Source of the DNA: Microbacterium fluvii
GTDB taxonomy: Bacteria; Actinomycetota; Actinomycetes; Actinomycetales; Microbacteriaceae
Direction: 5' to 3'
DNA: 64,000 bases
Assembly: GCF_025515205.1 (NCBI RefSeq)
Contig: NZ_JAOPFX010000001.1
Location: 1,054,001-1,118,000, forward strand
The stretch's first letter is position 1. Each line of letters begins with the position of its first letter. The translations under genes and the position numbers were made by a program. Of this stretch, positions 49,728-59,504 are shown one piece after another. Under the pieces are notes generated by a model. The model searched no databases. It saw only the letters and a program-made list of their open reading frames with translations, and was not told where the DNA came from.

Positions 49728-50749
49728 GCGGCGTGCTGCGCGTCGACCTCGACGCGTTCGCGGCGAACCTCCGGGAGATCGCGGAGCGGGTGGCGCCGGC
49801 GACCCACATGCTCGTCGTGAAAGACGACGCTTACGCACACGGGATCGAGCCGATCGTGCGGCGTGCCTGGATCGAGGGCGTGCGCTGGTTCGGCGCCTTC
49901 GACGTGCGCACGGGGCTGGCCGTGCGCGAGGTTCTCGGCGACGACGCCCGCATCTTCGTGTGGATCGTCGCGACCGCCGAAGAGGCAGCAGAGGCGGTGG
50001 CCGCCGGCCTCGATGTCGGCGTCGGTGATCCGCTGCTGCTCGAAGACGTCGCTGCCGTCGGTGGAACCGCGCGTGTGCACCTGAAGATCGACACGGGCCT
50101 GCACCGCAACGGCGTGCGACCTGAGGACTGGCCGCAGTTCACGGCTCGGGCGGCAGAGCACGAGGCGGCCGGGGCGATCGAGGTGGTCGGCATCTGGAGC
50201 CACATCGCCGAGGCCTCCGACGCCGAGGACGACGCCTCGCGCGCCGTCTTCGACGAGGCCGTGCACGTCGCCGAAGCCGCCGGGCTGCGTCCGCGACTGC
50301 GGCACCTCGCCGCGAGCGCCGCGTCGTTCGCCTGGCCGGAGTTCCGCTACGACCTCGTGCGGGTCGGGGCCTTCGCCTACGGCATCCGCCCCGCAGACGG
50401 CCCCGCCGAGAGCGAGCTCGGCATCCGCCCCATCGCATCGCTGGTCGCGCCGGTCGAAGGCGTCGCCGACGGCGTGGTGCGGATTGGGCTCGGCAGCCTC
50501 GACGGGCTGCCGTCGACGCTCGCCGGAGTGCTGACCATCGCGACTGAGGGCGGAGTGCGGATGCTGCACGCCGTCGATGCGACGGCGAGCACGGTCGACG
50601 GCTGGCCCGGCGCGACGGCCGGCGACGAGGTCGTCGTGCTCGGTGCGGGAGCTGAGCTCAGTGCGACCGATGCGGCCGAGCGGATCGGGACGATCGGCGA
50701 GGAGATCGCGCTGCGGATCTCGCCGCTCGTGCGCCGCGAGTACCGCTGA
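49724..50749 (+). CDS. Alanine racemase-like protein 2 (keeps PLP lysine; lacks C-domain Tyr)
   Basis: A 341-residue alanine racemase fold protein. The barrel keeps the key residues: PLP lysine Lys33 in VVKDDAYAHG, Lys121 and Arg128 in LKIDTGLHRNG, His160 in WSHIAEAS and Arg213 in YDLVRVGAFAYG. In the C-terminal domain the sequence where VSYG is expected reads VVRIGLG, with Ile254 in place of the catalytic tyrosine, and the MD pair reads VD. It is coupled to protein 1 by a GTGA overlap. The defects of the two proteins are complementary. The substrate (alanine, lysine, ornithine or another) is unknown. Confidence 0.92.
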   Translation: MSGVLRVDLDAFAANLREIAERVAPATHMLVVKDDAYAHGIEPIVRRAWIEGVRWFGAFDVRTGLAVREVLGDDARIFVWIVATAEEAAEAVAAGLDVGVGDPLLLEDVAAVGGTARVHLKIDTGLHRNGVRPEDWPQFTARAAEHEAAGAIEVVGIWSHIAEASDAEDDASRAVFDEAVHVAEAAGLRPRLRHLAASAASFAWPEFRYDLVRVGAFAYGIRPADGPAESELGIRPIASLVAPVEGVADGVVRIGLGSLDGLPSTLAGVLTIATEGGVRMLHAVDATASTVDGWPGATAGDEVVVLGAGAELSATDAAERIGTIGEEIALRISPLVRREYR

Positions 50750-50758
50750 GGCTGCGGG

Positions 50759-50983
50759 TCAGACCGACTCGAGCAGGCGCGCGGTCTCGTCGTGCCACGA
50801 GGTGGCGACGGCGCGCAGCTTCTCTTCGTACTTGCGGCCGTGGTGCGCGCAGAAGAGCAGCTCGCTGCCGTTGACCTCTGCGGCGATATAGGCCTGTGCG
50901 CCGCAGGAGTCGCAGCGGTCGGCTGCGGTGAGTCGGTACTCGAGGACGGCGGTGTTCTCAGTCGGTGTCGAAAGCGTGGTCAT
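50759..50983 (-). CDS. Small zinc-binding protein (DUF7455-like)
   Basis: A 74-residue protein with CDSC and CAHH (Cys-x2-Cys, then Cys-x2-His), a likely zinc ribbon; the rest reads LTAADRCDSCGAQAYIAAEV. It belongs to a small actinobacterial family common near the sigma factor and topoisomerase genes. ATG 50983 has GAGGAGG at 7 nt; the longer open frame to 51064 lacks homology. It is divergent from parE, with a 203-bp gap. The role is unknown. Confidence 0.8.
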   Translation of the reverse strand: MTTLSTPTENTAVLEYRLTAADRCDSCGAQAYIAAEVNGSELLFCAHHGRKYEEKLRAVATSWHDETARLLESV

Positions 50984-51186
50984 CTCGGGTCCTCCTCGTG
51001 CGAATCGTGTGCTCTTCGGTTCCGTTCGGGTCTTCACATACAACCACGCGGATGTTTCGGTCATGCCGCGATCAGGTCACATTTCGCTGAGCGCGTACGT
51101 GTCTGTGCGAACGCCCAGAGTCGGTCCGATCACCGCGCGTGTGTCCTGATCGGGCGTGTCGCAGACCCCGGATACGCTTGGAGATT

Positions 51187-53268
51187 GTGACAGCCGAGTA
51201 CTCCGCCCATCATCTCCAGGTGCTCGAAGGTCTCGAGGCCGTCCGCAAGCGACCCGGCATGTACATCGGCTCGACGGATTCGCGCGGCCTCATGCACTGC
51301 CTGTGGGAGATCATCGACAACTCCGTCGACGAGGCCCTCGCCGGCCACGGCTCGCGCATCGACATCGTGCTGCACGCCGACGGCAGCGTCGAGGTGCGAG
51401 ACCGCGCCCGCGGCATCCCCGTCGACATCGAGCCGCGCACCGGCCTCACCGGCGTCGAGGTCGTCTTCACCAAGCTGCACGCCGGCGGCAAATTCGGCGG
51501 TGGCTCCTACGCGGCCTCCGGCGGACTGCACGGCGTCGGCGCATCGGTGGTCAATGCGCTGTCCGAGCGCCTCGACGTCGAGGTCGACCGCGGCGGCAAG
51601 ACCTGGGCGATGTCGTTCCACCGCGGCGAGCCCGGCACGTTCGCCAACGGCAGCCCCGACTCGACCTTCACGCCGTTCGAGCGCAGCTCCGAGCTGCGGG
51701 TCGCGGGCAAGGCGGCCCGCGGGGCCACGGGCACCCGCATCCGCTATTGGGCCGATCGGCAGATCTTCACGAAGGATGCCGCCTTCGCCCTCGCCGAGCT
51801 GGAGCAGCGCGCTCGGCAGACCGCGTTCCTGGTGCCGGGGCTCGAGATCGTGATCAGGGACGAGCGCTCCGACTCCGAGCGCACCGAGCCGACCGAGACG
51901 AGCTTCCGCTACGACGGCGGCATCTCGGAGTTCGCCGAGTTCCTCGCGCCCGATCCCGCCGTCACCGACACCTGGCGCCTCACCGGCACCGGCAGGTTCA
52001 CCGAGACGGTGCCGGTACTCCAGCCCGGCGGCGCGATGGTCGCCACCGAGGTCGAGCGCGAGTGCCACGTCGACATCGCCGTGCGCTGGGGCACCGGCTA
52101 CGAGACGGTGAACCGCTCGTTCGTCAACATCATCGCCACCCCGAAGGGCGGCACCCATCAGCAGGGCTTCGAGCAGGCGCTCATGAAGGTGCTGCGCGCC
52201 CAGATCGACCAGAACGCGCGAAAGCTCAAGGTCGGCAACGACAAGCTCGAGAAGGACGACCTGCTGGCGGGCCTCACCGCCGTGGTCACCGTGAGTCTTC
52301 CCGAGCCGCAGTTCGAGGGGCAGACCAAAGAAGTGCTGGGTACGCCGGCCGTGCGCTCGATCGTGGCGTCGGTGGTGACCAAGGAGCTCGGCGCGCGGTT
52401 CGCCTCGACCAAGCGCGACGACAAGGCGCAGACCGCGCAGCTGCTGGACAAGGTCGTCTCGGAGATGAAGGCGCGCATCTCGGCGCGCACCCACAAAGAG
52501 ACCCAGCGGCGCAAGAACGCGCTGGAGTCGTCGTCGCTGCCGGCCAAGCTCGTCGACTGCCGCGCGAACGACGTCGACGGCACCGAGCTGTTCATCGTCG
52601 AGGGCGATTCGGCCCTGGGTACCGCCAAGCTCGCCCGCAACAGCGAGTTCCAGGCGCTCCTGCCGATCCGCGGCAAGATCCTCAACGTGCAGAAGGCCTC
52701 GATCAGCGACATGCTCGGCAACGCCGAGTGCGCCTCGATCATCCAGGTGGTGGGCGCCGGCTCGGGTCGCAGCTTCGACCTCGACGCCGCCCGTTACGGC
52801 AAGGTCATCATGATGAGCGACGCCGACGTCGACGGCGCCCACATCCGGACGCTCCTGCTGACGCTCTTCTTCCGCTACATGCGCCCGCTCGTCGAGGCGG
52901 GGCGCGTCTACGCCGCCGTGCCGCCGCTGCACCGCGTGATCGTCATGAACCCGGGCAGCAAGCCGAACGAGACGATCTACACCTACAGCGAGCAGGAGCT
53001 GCATGCGCTGCTGGCCAAGCTCACCAAGTCGGGCAAGCGCTGGCAGGAGCCGATCCAGCGCTACAAGGGCCTCGGCGAGATGGATGCCGAGCAGCTGGCC
53101 ACCACGACGATGGACCGCTCCGGCCGCACCCTCCGACGCGTGCGCCTGGAAGATGCCGAGGCAGCCGCATCCGTCTTCGAGATGCTGATGGGCAACGAGG
53201 TCGCGCCCCGCCGCGAGTTCATCGTGGACTCCAGCGCGCGGCTGAGCCGCGAGCGCATCGACGCCTGA
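51187..53268 (+). CDS. parE: DNA topoisomerase IV subunit B / type II topoisomerase ATPase subunit
   Basis: The ATPase subunit of a type IIA topoisomerase. The 693-residue protein starts with YSAHHLQVLEGLEAVRKRPG and MYIGSTDSRGLMHCLWEIID, then has the ATP-lid motif GGKFGGGSYAASGGLHGVG, the Toprim motif FIVEGDSALGTAK and the metal-binding MMSDADVDGAHIRTLL. The gene lies near parC, so it is named ParE; a second gyrase-type pair normally sits near the replication origin in these organisms. GTG 51187 is preceded by TTGGAG and TACGCT (51173-51178). Confidence 0.93.
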   Translation: MTAEYSAHHLQVLEGLEAVRKRPGMYIGSTDSRGLMHCLWEIIDNSVDEALAGHGSRIDIVLHADGSVEVRDRARGIPVDIEPRTGLTGVEVVFTKLHAGGKFGGGSYAASGGLHGVGASVVNALSERLDVEVDRGGKTWAMSFHRGEPGTFANGSPDSTFTPFERSSELRVAGKAARGATGTRIRYWADRQIFTKDAAFALAELEQRARQTAFLVPGLEIVIRDERSDSERTEPTETSFRYDGGISEFAEFLAPDPAVTDTWRLTGTGRFTETVPVLQPGGAMVATEVERECHVDIAVRWGTGYETVNRSFVNIIATPKGGTHQQGFEQALMKVLRAQIDQNARKLKVGNDKLEKDDLLAGLTAVVTVSLPEPQFEGQTKEVLGTPAVRSIVASVVTKELGARFASTKRDDKAQTAQLLDKVVSEMKARISARTHKETQRRKNALESSSLPAKLVDCRANDVDGTELFIVEGDSALGTAKLARNSEFQALLPIRGKILNVQKASISDMLGNAECASIIQVVGAGSGRSFDLDAARYGKVIMMSDADVDGAHIRTLLLTLFFRYMRPLVEAGRVYAAVPPLHRVIVMNPGSKPNETIYTYSEQELHALLAKLTKSGKRWQEPIQRYKGLGEMDAEQLATTTMDRSGRTLRRVRLEDAEAAASVFEMLMGNEVAPRREFIVDSSARLSRERIDA

Positions 53269-53272
53269 GCCG

Positions 53273-54412
53273 CTACCGCCGCAGTTCGCGCGAGATCGCC
53301 CGTGCGGCGGCGCGCGCGTCGAGCGAGATCTGGAACAGCACGCCCTTGAGCGGATTCACCAGCCCCACGAACCGCAGCCCGGGCGCTGCGGGCGCGGATG
53401 CGGCGCCGTGCGCCACGGGCACGCCTCGGCCGTCGAGCACGCCGAGGTGTCCGACGATGGGTGCGAGCCCCGTCGTGTAGCCCACCGCCGCGATGACGGC
53501 GTCGACGGTCAGGCGGCTGCCGTCGACCAGCACGACCTCGTCGCCGTCGAAGCGGTCGAGCGCCGGGGTCGGGGTGACCGTGCCCGCCTTGAGGGACGCG
53601 ACCAGACCGACGTCGATCGTCGGGGTGTGGCCCGTGGCCCTGGCCTGGGCGACCACGCCCGCCCGGGGTGCGGGCATGCCGTAGCGGGTCAGGTCGCCCA
53701 CCGTGAGGCGCTGCAGCAGCCGGTTGCCGCCGTCGACGAGCCACGACGGCAGGAAGTCCATCGGCACCGCCAGCAGCGTCGTCGGGAACGGCCCGACCTG
53801 CCGAGGGATGATGTTCGGGGGAGTGCGCACCGCGATGTGCACCGAGGCCGCGCCGGTCTCGGTCAGGTCGGCCGCGATCTCTGCCCCGGTGTTGCCTGCA
53901 CCGACCACGAGCACGCGCCTGCCGACGAACGGCCGCGCGTCGCGGTACTGCGAGGAGTGCACGATCTCGCCCGCGAACGTCTCCTGCCCTGGCCAGTGGG
54001 GTGCGATCGGCACGCCGTTGTAGCCGGTCGCGACGACCACCTGACGGGCCGAGAGGGGGCCCGCCGAGGTCTGCGCCGTCCAGCCATCGGCGGTGCGATC
54101 GAGACGCTCGACCACCGTGCCGAATCGGGGACGGATGCCGGCGCGCTGCGCGAACACGCGCAGGTACCTGGCGACGTCGTCTTTGGCCGTCCAGCGCCCG
54201 AACCTGCGGGGCATCCGCAGCCCCGGCAGCGCCGACTGGATGCGCGGGGTGTGCAGGTGCAGCCGGCTGTAGCGGCGCTCCCAGCTCTCGCCGACGGCCG
54301 CGCCCTTGTCGACGACGAGCACGTCGACGCCGCGCCGCCGCAGGCACGCCGCCACGGCGAGCCCGGCCGGGCCCGCACCGATCACCAGGACTTCCGCATC
54401 GTCGCGCGTCAC
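53273..54412 (-). CDS. Flavin-dependent oxidoreductase (FMO/Baeyer-Villiger-like)
   Basis: A 379-residue FAD/NADPH oxidoreductase. It has two dinucleotide-binding folds, VLVIGAGPAGLAVAACLRRRG at the N-terminus and VLVVGAGNTGAEIAADL near residue 165, and an FMO-like fingerprint near YNGVPIAPHWPG. The hallmark lysine/histidine motifs of real Baeyer-Villiger enzymes are not plain, so it may be a YUCCA-type or CzcO-like flavoprotein, often listed as a potassium-transport-associated oxidoreductase. GTG 54412 lies 7 nt after TAACCT on the minus strand. It is convergent with parE, 4 nt away. Confidence 0.87.
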   Translation of the reverse strand: MTRDDAEVLVIGAGPAGLAVAACLRRRGVDVLVVDKGAAVGESWERRYSRLHLHTPRIQSALPGLRMPRRFGRWTAKDDVARYLRVFAQRAGIRPRFGTVVERLDRTADGWTAQTSAGPLSARQVVVATGYNGVPIAPHWPGQETFAGEIVHSSQYRDARPFVGRRVLVVGAGNTGAEIAADLTETGAASVHIAVRTPPNIIPRQVGPFPTTLLAVPMDFLPSWLVDGGNRLLQRLTVGDLTRYGMPAPRAGVVAQARATGHTPTIDVGLVASLKAGTVTPTPALDRFDGDEVVLVDGSRLTVDAVIAAVGYTTGLAPIVGHLGVLDGRGVPVAHGAASAPAAPGLRFVGLVNPLKGVLFQISLDARAAARAISRELRR

Positions 54413-54419
54413 GACCCAG

Positions 54420-54425
54420 AGGTTA
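54420..54425 (-). promoter_or_regulatory. -10 hexamer of the oxidoreductase gene, leaderless arrangement
   Basis: TAACCT on the minus strand, then 7 nt, then GTG 54412. Confidence 0.45.
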
Positions 54426-54528
54426 GCGCCGCGCGGTGCGCGGGTCGATGAGGTGCCGTTCGTGCGGCGTGTCCGGCTGCCGCTGTTCCCACTTGCGCGC
54501 CAGGTCTCAGCATCCGCCCCACAGATCG

Positions 54529-54607
54529 ATGGCGCGGATGCGGCAAAGTGGCGCGCCCGGGTGATCGAGGTCGCCGGGGCATGGCGCGGATGCGGGGACG
54601 TGGCGCG
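54529..54607. repeat. Two imperfect 27-nt direct repeats
   Basis: ATGGCGCGGATGCGG at 54529-54543 recurs at 54581-54595, and the similarity continues (CAAAGTGGCGCG against GGACGTGGCGCG). The period is 52 bp. The 218-bp gap between parC and the oxidoreductase holds nothing else I can support. Confidence 0.5.
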
Positions 54608-54630
54608 GTTCGGTGACCCCGGCGTGGGGG

Positions 54631-57078
54631 CTACCGCACGGCGGTGCCGACCGCGGCGATCACGCCGTCGAGGGGCTGGCCCGACGCATCCCGCTTGGCG
54701 CCCGCCTCGGGCAGCTGGCGCACAGAGCCGTCGGCGCCCACGGCACGCGGCTCGGCACCCACCCACGCGAGGGTGAGGGTGTCTTCGCCCTTCAAGAACC
54801 GCTGCGCCCGCACGCCGCCGGTGGCCCGGCCTTTCGGCGGGAACTCGCTCAGGGCCGACACCTTGCCGCTGCCCGCGTCGGCGCCCAGGAGCGCCTGACT
54901 GGAGCCCGCGATCGTGACCACCGAGACATCTGCCGCCGGATCGATCACCCCGAAGAAGACGACCCGCTCGCCCGCGGCGACCCGGACGCCTGCCATGCCG
55001 CCGGCGGCACGACCCTGCGGGCGCACCGAGTCGGCCTCGAAGCGCAGCAGCTGCGCGTCGCTGGTGACGAAGACGAGCTCGGTGCCCTCGGGTGCGAGGG
55101 CGGCGCCGACGACGCGGTCGCCGGGCTTGAGCGCGATCACCTCGATGTCGTGCTTGTTCGCGATCTCGCTGGGGGCGAACCGCTTGACGACACCCTGCAG
55201 GGTGCCCAGCGCCACCGGCGGGTTCTCGGTCAGCGGCACGAGGGCGACGACGTGCTCGTCTTTGCCGAGGCCGAGGTACTGGTCGACGCGGGCGCCGGCG
55301 GCCGGCTGCACCGAGTTGCCCGGCACGGAGGGCAGATCGACGGGGGAGAAGCGGATGAGGCGTCCCGCGGTCGTCACGGCGCCGAGCTCTCCGCGGGTCG
55401 TGGTGTCGACCGCCGAGCGGATGGCGTCGTGCTTGGCGCGCCGAGCGGGCGGAACGATGCCTCCACCGGGGGCGTCGGCGGCGAGATCGGCGCGCACCAT
55501 GCGCCCCGTGGCCGAGAGGAAGACGCGGCACGGGGCATCGGCGATCTGCAGGTCGGCGGGGGCGGCTGCCCGCGATCGCGGGGCGACCGGGCCGCCGTTG
55601 AGCAGCAGTGTGCGCCGCGGCGTGCCGAAGGTGTCGGCGGCGGCTTCGAGCTCGCGGGCGACCTGCGCGCGCAGCAGCGTCTCGCTGCCCAGCAGCTCGA
55701 TGAGCGCGGCGATCTCGGCCTGCAGACTGTCGCGCTCGGCCTCGAGCTCGATGCGCGAGAACTTCGTGAGGCGGCGCAGGCGCAGCTCGAGAATGTATTC
55801 GGCCTGCTTCTCGGAGAGGTCGAAGACGTCCTGCAGCCGGGTGCGGGCCTGCTCTCCGTCGTCGGAGGCGCGGATCACCTGGATGACCTCGTCGATGTCG
55901 AGGATCGCGATGAGCAGGCCCTCCACGAGGTGCAGCCGATCGCGGCGGCGGGCGAGGCGGAACTCGCTGCGGCGGGTCACGACGCGAAGCCGGTGGTCGA
56001 GGTAGACCCGCAGCAGCTCCTTCAGGCCCAGCGTCTGCGGCTGGCCCTCGACGAGGGCGACATTGTTGATGCCGAACGAGTCCTCCAGCGGCGTCAGCCG
56101 GTATAGCTGCTCGAGCACCGCCTGGGCGTCGAAGCCGGTCTTGATGCCGATCACCAGCCGCAGACCGTTGCGTCGATCGGTGAGGTCGGTGACATCGGAG
56201 ATGCCGGTCAGCTTCTTCGAGCCGACGGCATCCTTGATCTTCTCGATGACCCGCTCGGGGCCGACCTGGTAGGGGAGTTCGGTGACGATGAGCCCGGTGC
56301 GGCGGGGCCCCAGCTGCTCGATGGAGACCTTGGCGCGGGTGCGGAACACGCCGCGCCCCGTGGCGTAGGCGTCTTTGATGCCGTCGAGCGAGGTGATGAT
56401 GCCGCCGGAGGGCAGGTCGGGGCCCGGCACGAACTCCATGAGCTCTTCGACGGTGGCCTCCGGATGCTCGAGCAGATGCACGGCGGCGCTGACGACCTCG
56501 ATGAGGTTGTGCGGCGCCATGTTGGTGGCCATGCCGACCGCGATACCGGCAGCGCCGTTGACGAGGAGGTTCGGGAACGCGGCGGGAAGCACCTCGGGCT
56601 GGAGGAACTGCCCGTCGTAGTTGGGGATGAAGTCCACGACGTCTTCGTCGAGGTTCTCGGTGAGGGCGAGCGCGGCGGGGGCGAGGCGGGCCTCGGTGTA
56701 GCGGGGGGCGGCAGGGCCGTCGTCGAGCGACCCGAAGTTGCCGTGCCCGTCGACCAGCGGCACGCGCAGCGAGAACGGCTGCGCGAGGCGCACGAGGGCG
56801 TCGTAGATGGGGGCGTCGCCGTGCGGATGCAGCTTTCCCATCACCTCGCCGACGACGCGGGCGCTCTTGACGTGGCCGCGGTCGGGGCGCAGCCCCATGT
56901 CGGCCATCTGGAAGAGGATGCGCCGCTGCACGGGCTTGAGGCCGTCGCGCGCGTCGGGAAGCGCACGCGAGTAGATGACAGAGTAGGCGTATTCGAGGTA
57001 CGACCCCTGCATCTCGGCGGAGAGGTCGATGTCTTCGATCCGCTCGTCGACGGGGGGCTGAGAAGGCTGTGCGGGCAT
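54631..57078 (-). CDS. parC: DNA topoisomerase IV subunit A
   Basis: The DNA-cleaving subunit of a type IIA topoisomerase. The 815-residue protein has the breakage-reunion domain with catalytic Tyr127 in [10 protein letters not shown], the quinolone-region [20 protein letters not shown], and a C-terminal beta-pinwheel built of repeats like [12 protein letters not shown] and [13 protein letters not shown] true GyrA box (QRRGGKG) is not seen, which fits ParC over GyrA. ATG 57078 is where homology begins. Its partner parE lies 1.4 kb to the left, on the other strand. Confidence 0.93.
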   Translation of the reverse strand: MPAQPSQPPVDERIEDIDLSAEMQGSYLEYAYSVIYSRALPDARDGLKPVQRRILFQMADMGLRPDRGHVKSARVVGEVMGKLHPHGDAPIYDALVRLAQPFSLRVPLVDGHGNFGSLDDGPAAPRYTEARLAPAALALTENLDEDVVDFIPNYDGQFLQPEVLPAAFPNLLVNGAAGIAVGMATNMAPHNLIEVVSAAVHLLEHPEATVEELMEFVPGPDLPSGGIITSLDGIKDAYATGRGVFRTRAKVSIEQLGPRRTGLIVTELPYQVGPERVIEKIKDAVGSKKLTGISDVTDLTDRRNGLRLVIGIKTGFDAQAVLEQLYRLTPLEDSFGINNVALVEGQPQTLGLKELLRVYLDHRLRVVTRRSEFRLARRRDRLHLVEGLLIAILDIDEVIQVIRASDDGEQARTRLQDVFDLSEKQAEYILELRLRRLTKFSRIELEAERDSLQAEIAALIELLGSETLLRAQVARELEAAADTFGTPRRTLLLNGGPVAPRSRAAAPADLQIADAPCRVFLSATGRMVRADLAADAPGGGIVPPARRAKHDAIRSAVDTTTRGELGAVTTAGRLIRFSPVDLPSVPGNSVQPAAGARVDQYLGLGKDEHVVALVPLTENPPVALGTLQGVVKRFAPSEIANKHDIEVIALKPGDRVVGAALAPEGTELVFVTSDAQLLRFEADSVRPQGRAAGGMAGVRVAAGERVVFFGVIDPAADVSVVTIAGSSQALLGADAGSGKVSALSEFPPKGRATGGVRAQRFLKGEDTLTLAWVGAEPRAVGADGSVRQLPEAGAKRDASGQPLDGVIAAVGTAVR

Positions 57079-57141
57079 GCGATTCCGGGTCTGATCTACA
57101 CCGACGGGCCGCGCGCGCACCGCTGTGCGAGACTGGCCCCG

Positions 57142-58269
57142 ATGTCTCTCAGCCTACCCGCGGACCCGCCCGCAGCCCGGAGCCTCACCGCACTGCTGCC
57201 ACAGCTGATCCTCGCTCTCGAGGGCCGCTCCGGCTGGTTCGCGCCGGCCTCCAGCGCGATCGTGCTGGTCGTCGACGGTCTCGGCGCGCACAACCTCGCC
57301 GCCCGCTCCGGACATGCGCGGTTCCTCGCCGGCGCGGGTGGGCGCAGAGACACCGCACGCACCGTGTTCCCGTCGACGACCGCGACCGCGCTCACGAGTC
57401 TGCTCACCGGCCGCGCGGCCGGTGAGCACGGCATCGTCGGCTATCGGGCGCTCGAACCCGGCCGCGACCTGGTGCTCAATCAACTGCGCGGCTGGGACAC
57501 CGATGCGCTGCCGGTGACCTGGCAGCGCGCGCAGCCGCTTCTGGAATCCGAAGCCGCCGCGGGGCGGCCATGCTTCGTCGTGTCGAAGCACGAATACGCC
57601 GGCACCGGGTTCACCGAGGCGACGATGCGCGGCGCGCAGTTCCACGGCGCGCGTGAGCTCGACGAGCGCATGCGTCTGGCGGCGGGGCTCGCGCAGCAGC
57701 ATCCGGGCGCTCTCATCTACCTCTATGCGCCCGAGCTCGATGCCGTCGGACATAAGCACGGCTGGGAGTCCGACCGGTGGACCGCGGCTCTCGAATCGGT
57801 CGATGCGGCCGTGCGCCTGCTGGCAGAGACCGCCGACCCCGGCACGGGCATCGTCGTGACCGCCGACCACGGCATGATCGACGTGCCGCGGCATCGCCAG
57901 ATCCTGCTGAGCGACGGCGACCGACTCGTCGCGGGAGTGCGTCACATCGGCGGAGAGCCGCGGATGCTGCACCTCTATGCCGAGCCGGGTGCTGCCGATG
58001 ACCTGCTCGCGGCGTGGCGCGCGGCCGAGTCGGCACGCTCGTGGGTGCTCGGCCGCGGCGAAGCCGTCGAGGCGGGGCTGTTCGGCGACGTCGACCCTGC
58101 CGTGCTGCCACGGATCGGCGATGTGCTCGTGGCCGCGCGGGCGGGAGTGGCGTACTACGACGACCGACTCGACGACAAGGCGCCGCAGAAGATGGTCGGC
58201 CAGCACGGCTCGCTCACCGGCGAGGAGCGGATCGTTCCCCTCCTCAGGCTGGGCGCCTTCGCGGCCTAG
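57142..58269 (+). CDS. Alkaline phosphatase/nucleotide pyrophosphatase family protein
   Basis: A 375-residue type I phosphodiesterase/nucleotide pyrophosphatase relative. The metal-binding aspartate is in [12 protein letters not shown], the catalytic threonine is in [15 protein letters not shown], and the second metal site is in [12 protein letters not shown] and [11 protein letters not shown]. No signal peptide is seen, so it is probably cytoplasmic. The start is ATG 57142; GAGACT lies 7 nt before it. It is divergent from parC and convergent with sepH, 5 nt away. The physiological substrate is unknown. Confidence 0.9.
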   Translation: MSLSLPADPPAARSLTALLPQLILALEGRSGWFAPASSAIVLVVDGLGAHNLAARSGHARFLAGAGGRRDTARTVFPSTTATALTSLLTGRAAGEHGIVGYRALEPGRDLVLNQLRGWDTDALPVTWQRAQPLLESEAAAGRPCFVVSKHEYAGTGFTEATMRGAQFHGARELDERMRLAAGLAQQHPGALIYLYAPELDAVGHKHGWESDRWTAALESVDAAVRLLAETADPGTGIVVTADHGMIDVPRHRQILLSDGDRLVAGVRHIGGEPRMLHLYAEPGAADDLLAAWRAAESARSWVLGRGEAVEAGLFGDVDPAVLPRIGDVLVAARAGVAYYDDRLDDKAPQKMVGQHGSLTGEERIVPLLRLGAFAA

Positions 58270-58274
58270 GCCGA

Positions 58275-59291
58275 TCAGCTGTCTTCGGTGCGGGCTCCGA
58301 AGACGATCTCATCCCACGACGGCATCGACGATCGGCCCTTGCGCCTGCCCGCCTCGGCGACCGCTGGTCGGTCGGGCTCGGGCTCGGGCTCTGCCGGCTG
58401 CTCGTCGTAGCCGGGCTCGAGCGCGTCGAACAGGGCGACCCGATGGGCGGGCTCGGCATCGGTCTCGTCGCTGCCTGGCAGCGGTTCGCGCTGACCCCGC
58501 CGACGCCGCAGCGCCTCGAGCAGGTCGGCGGTCTCGGCCGACGGCGAGCTCTCCTGCGTGGCGCGCTTGATCGCGGCCTGCTGCACGGCGGGTGCGACAG
58601 GGGAGGGCAGATCGGGCGATTCGAGGTCGGCGTCGGGCAGGCGCCGCGGTCCGAATGCACCGCTGTCGAAGCGGGAGTCGTCTTTGGGGGCCGAATCGAG
58701 GGCGCGCAGGCGCGGGATCAGACCCTCGGGCAGCGACCCCTGGCGCGAGAGCTGGATCGCGTCGGAGTTCAGCGGCGAGAGCGTGGAGCGACGAGGATCG
58801 AAACTCCAGCGGGCATCGTGATCGACCTCGGCCGAGGTGAACTCGAGCTTGACGATCCAGCCGTTCTGCTCCTTCCAGCTGGTCCAGCGCTCGCTCGTGG
58901 CAGCGGCCTCGGCGAGCTTGGCCCGCACGGCCGCGCCGAAGGTGGGGTGCACATCGTGCTCGAGGTCGGTGCCGAGCAGCACCGGAACGGCGAGAGCCAA
59001 GCCGACGATGTGCTCGCGCTCGGCGAGGATCGGCCCTTCGTAGCGCACGACGTCTTCGACTCTGGCGCCCAGGAGTTCCGCGACCTCGGGCGCCGACAGA
59101 CCGGAGCGGATGTGCGACTGGATCTCGCGAGGACTGACCGCGCTCGTCGCCGGCGTGCCCTCGCGCTCGCGACGCGCCTTGCGCAGTTCGATGCGCAGCA
59201 CGTCGTCGAGGGCGAGGGAGAACCTCTCGCCCGACTCGTTGGCAAGGACCAGGACGTCGTCCTCCGTCCCGATCACCTTGAGCTGTTCCAT
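58275..59291 (-). CDS. sepH: Septation protein SepH
   Basis: A cell-division protein of actinobacteria that binds and stimulates FtsZ assembly. The 338-residue protein starts MEQLKVIGTEDDVLVLANES (DUF3071). Its helix-turn-helix, DNA-binding-like part is IQSHIRSGLSAPEVAELLGA followed by RVEDVVRYEGPILAERE. The C-terminal half is acidic and low-complexity, ending PSWDEIVFGARTED, a tail conserved in SepH. ATG 59291 has GAGAGG upstream; the frame extends without homology. It is divergent from the DUF4193 gene. Confidence 0.93.
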   Translation of the reverse strand: MEQLKVIGTEDDVLVLANESGERFSLALDDVLRIELRKARREREGTPATSAVSPREIQSHIRSGLSAPEVAELLGARVEDVVRYEGPILAEREHIVGLALAVPVLLGTDLEHDVHPTFGAAVRAKLAEAAATSERWTSWKEQNGWIVKLEFTSAEVDHDARWSFDPRRSTLSPLNSDAIQLSRQGSLPEGLIPRLRALDSAPKDDSRFDSGAFGPRRLPDADLESPDLPSPVAPAVQQAAIKRATQESSPSAETADLLEALRRRRGQREPLPGSDETDAEPAHRVALFDALEPGYDEQPAEPEPEPDRPAVAEAGRRKGRSSMPSWDEIVFGARTEDS

Positions 59292-59418
59292 GGGGAATCG
59301 CCTCTCCGATCCAGCGGTGTGCGCCCATGGTTTCACAGGGGTCGCCGCAAGCAGGGAATATCCCGCGCGCGCCGTGAGTTTCACGGGGCGACACGGCACA
59401 CCACCCGCCCGAGCGCAT

Positions 59419-59447
59419 TTGCCAAATGATGCCGCGTCATGCAAACT
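59419..59447 (+). promoter_or_regulatory. Candidate promoter of the DUF4193 gene
   Basis: TTGCCA (59419-59424, five of six consensus bases), 17 nt, then CAAACT (59442-59447, three of six). Predicted start is near 59454, giving a 51-nt leader before ATG 59505. Confidence 0.45.
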
Positions 59448-59504
59448 ATCGCCGCCCGAAAGGGCCGCAGACCTCGAGCAATACGGAAGTTGAGACAGCC
59501 GCAC

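Noticed and set aside
48996-50749. Reading the racemase pair as one frameshifted pseudogene
   Set aside because: Each protein has its own N-terminal barrel start and its own C-terminal domain, and the losses are at different, complementary residues. A broken single gene would not show two complete domain sets.
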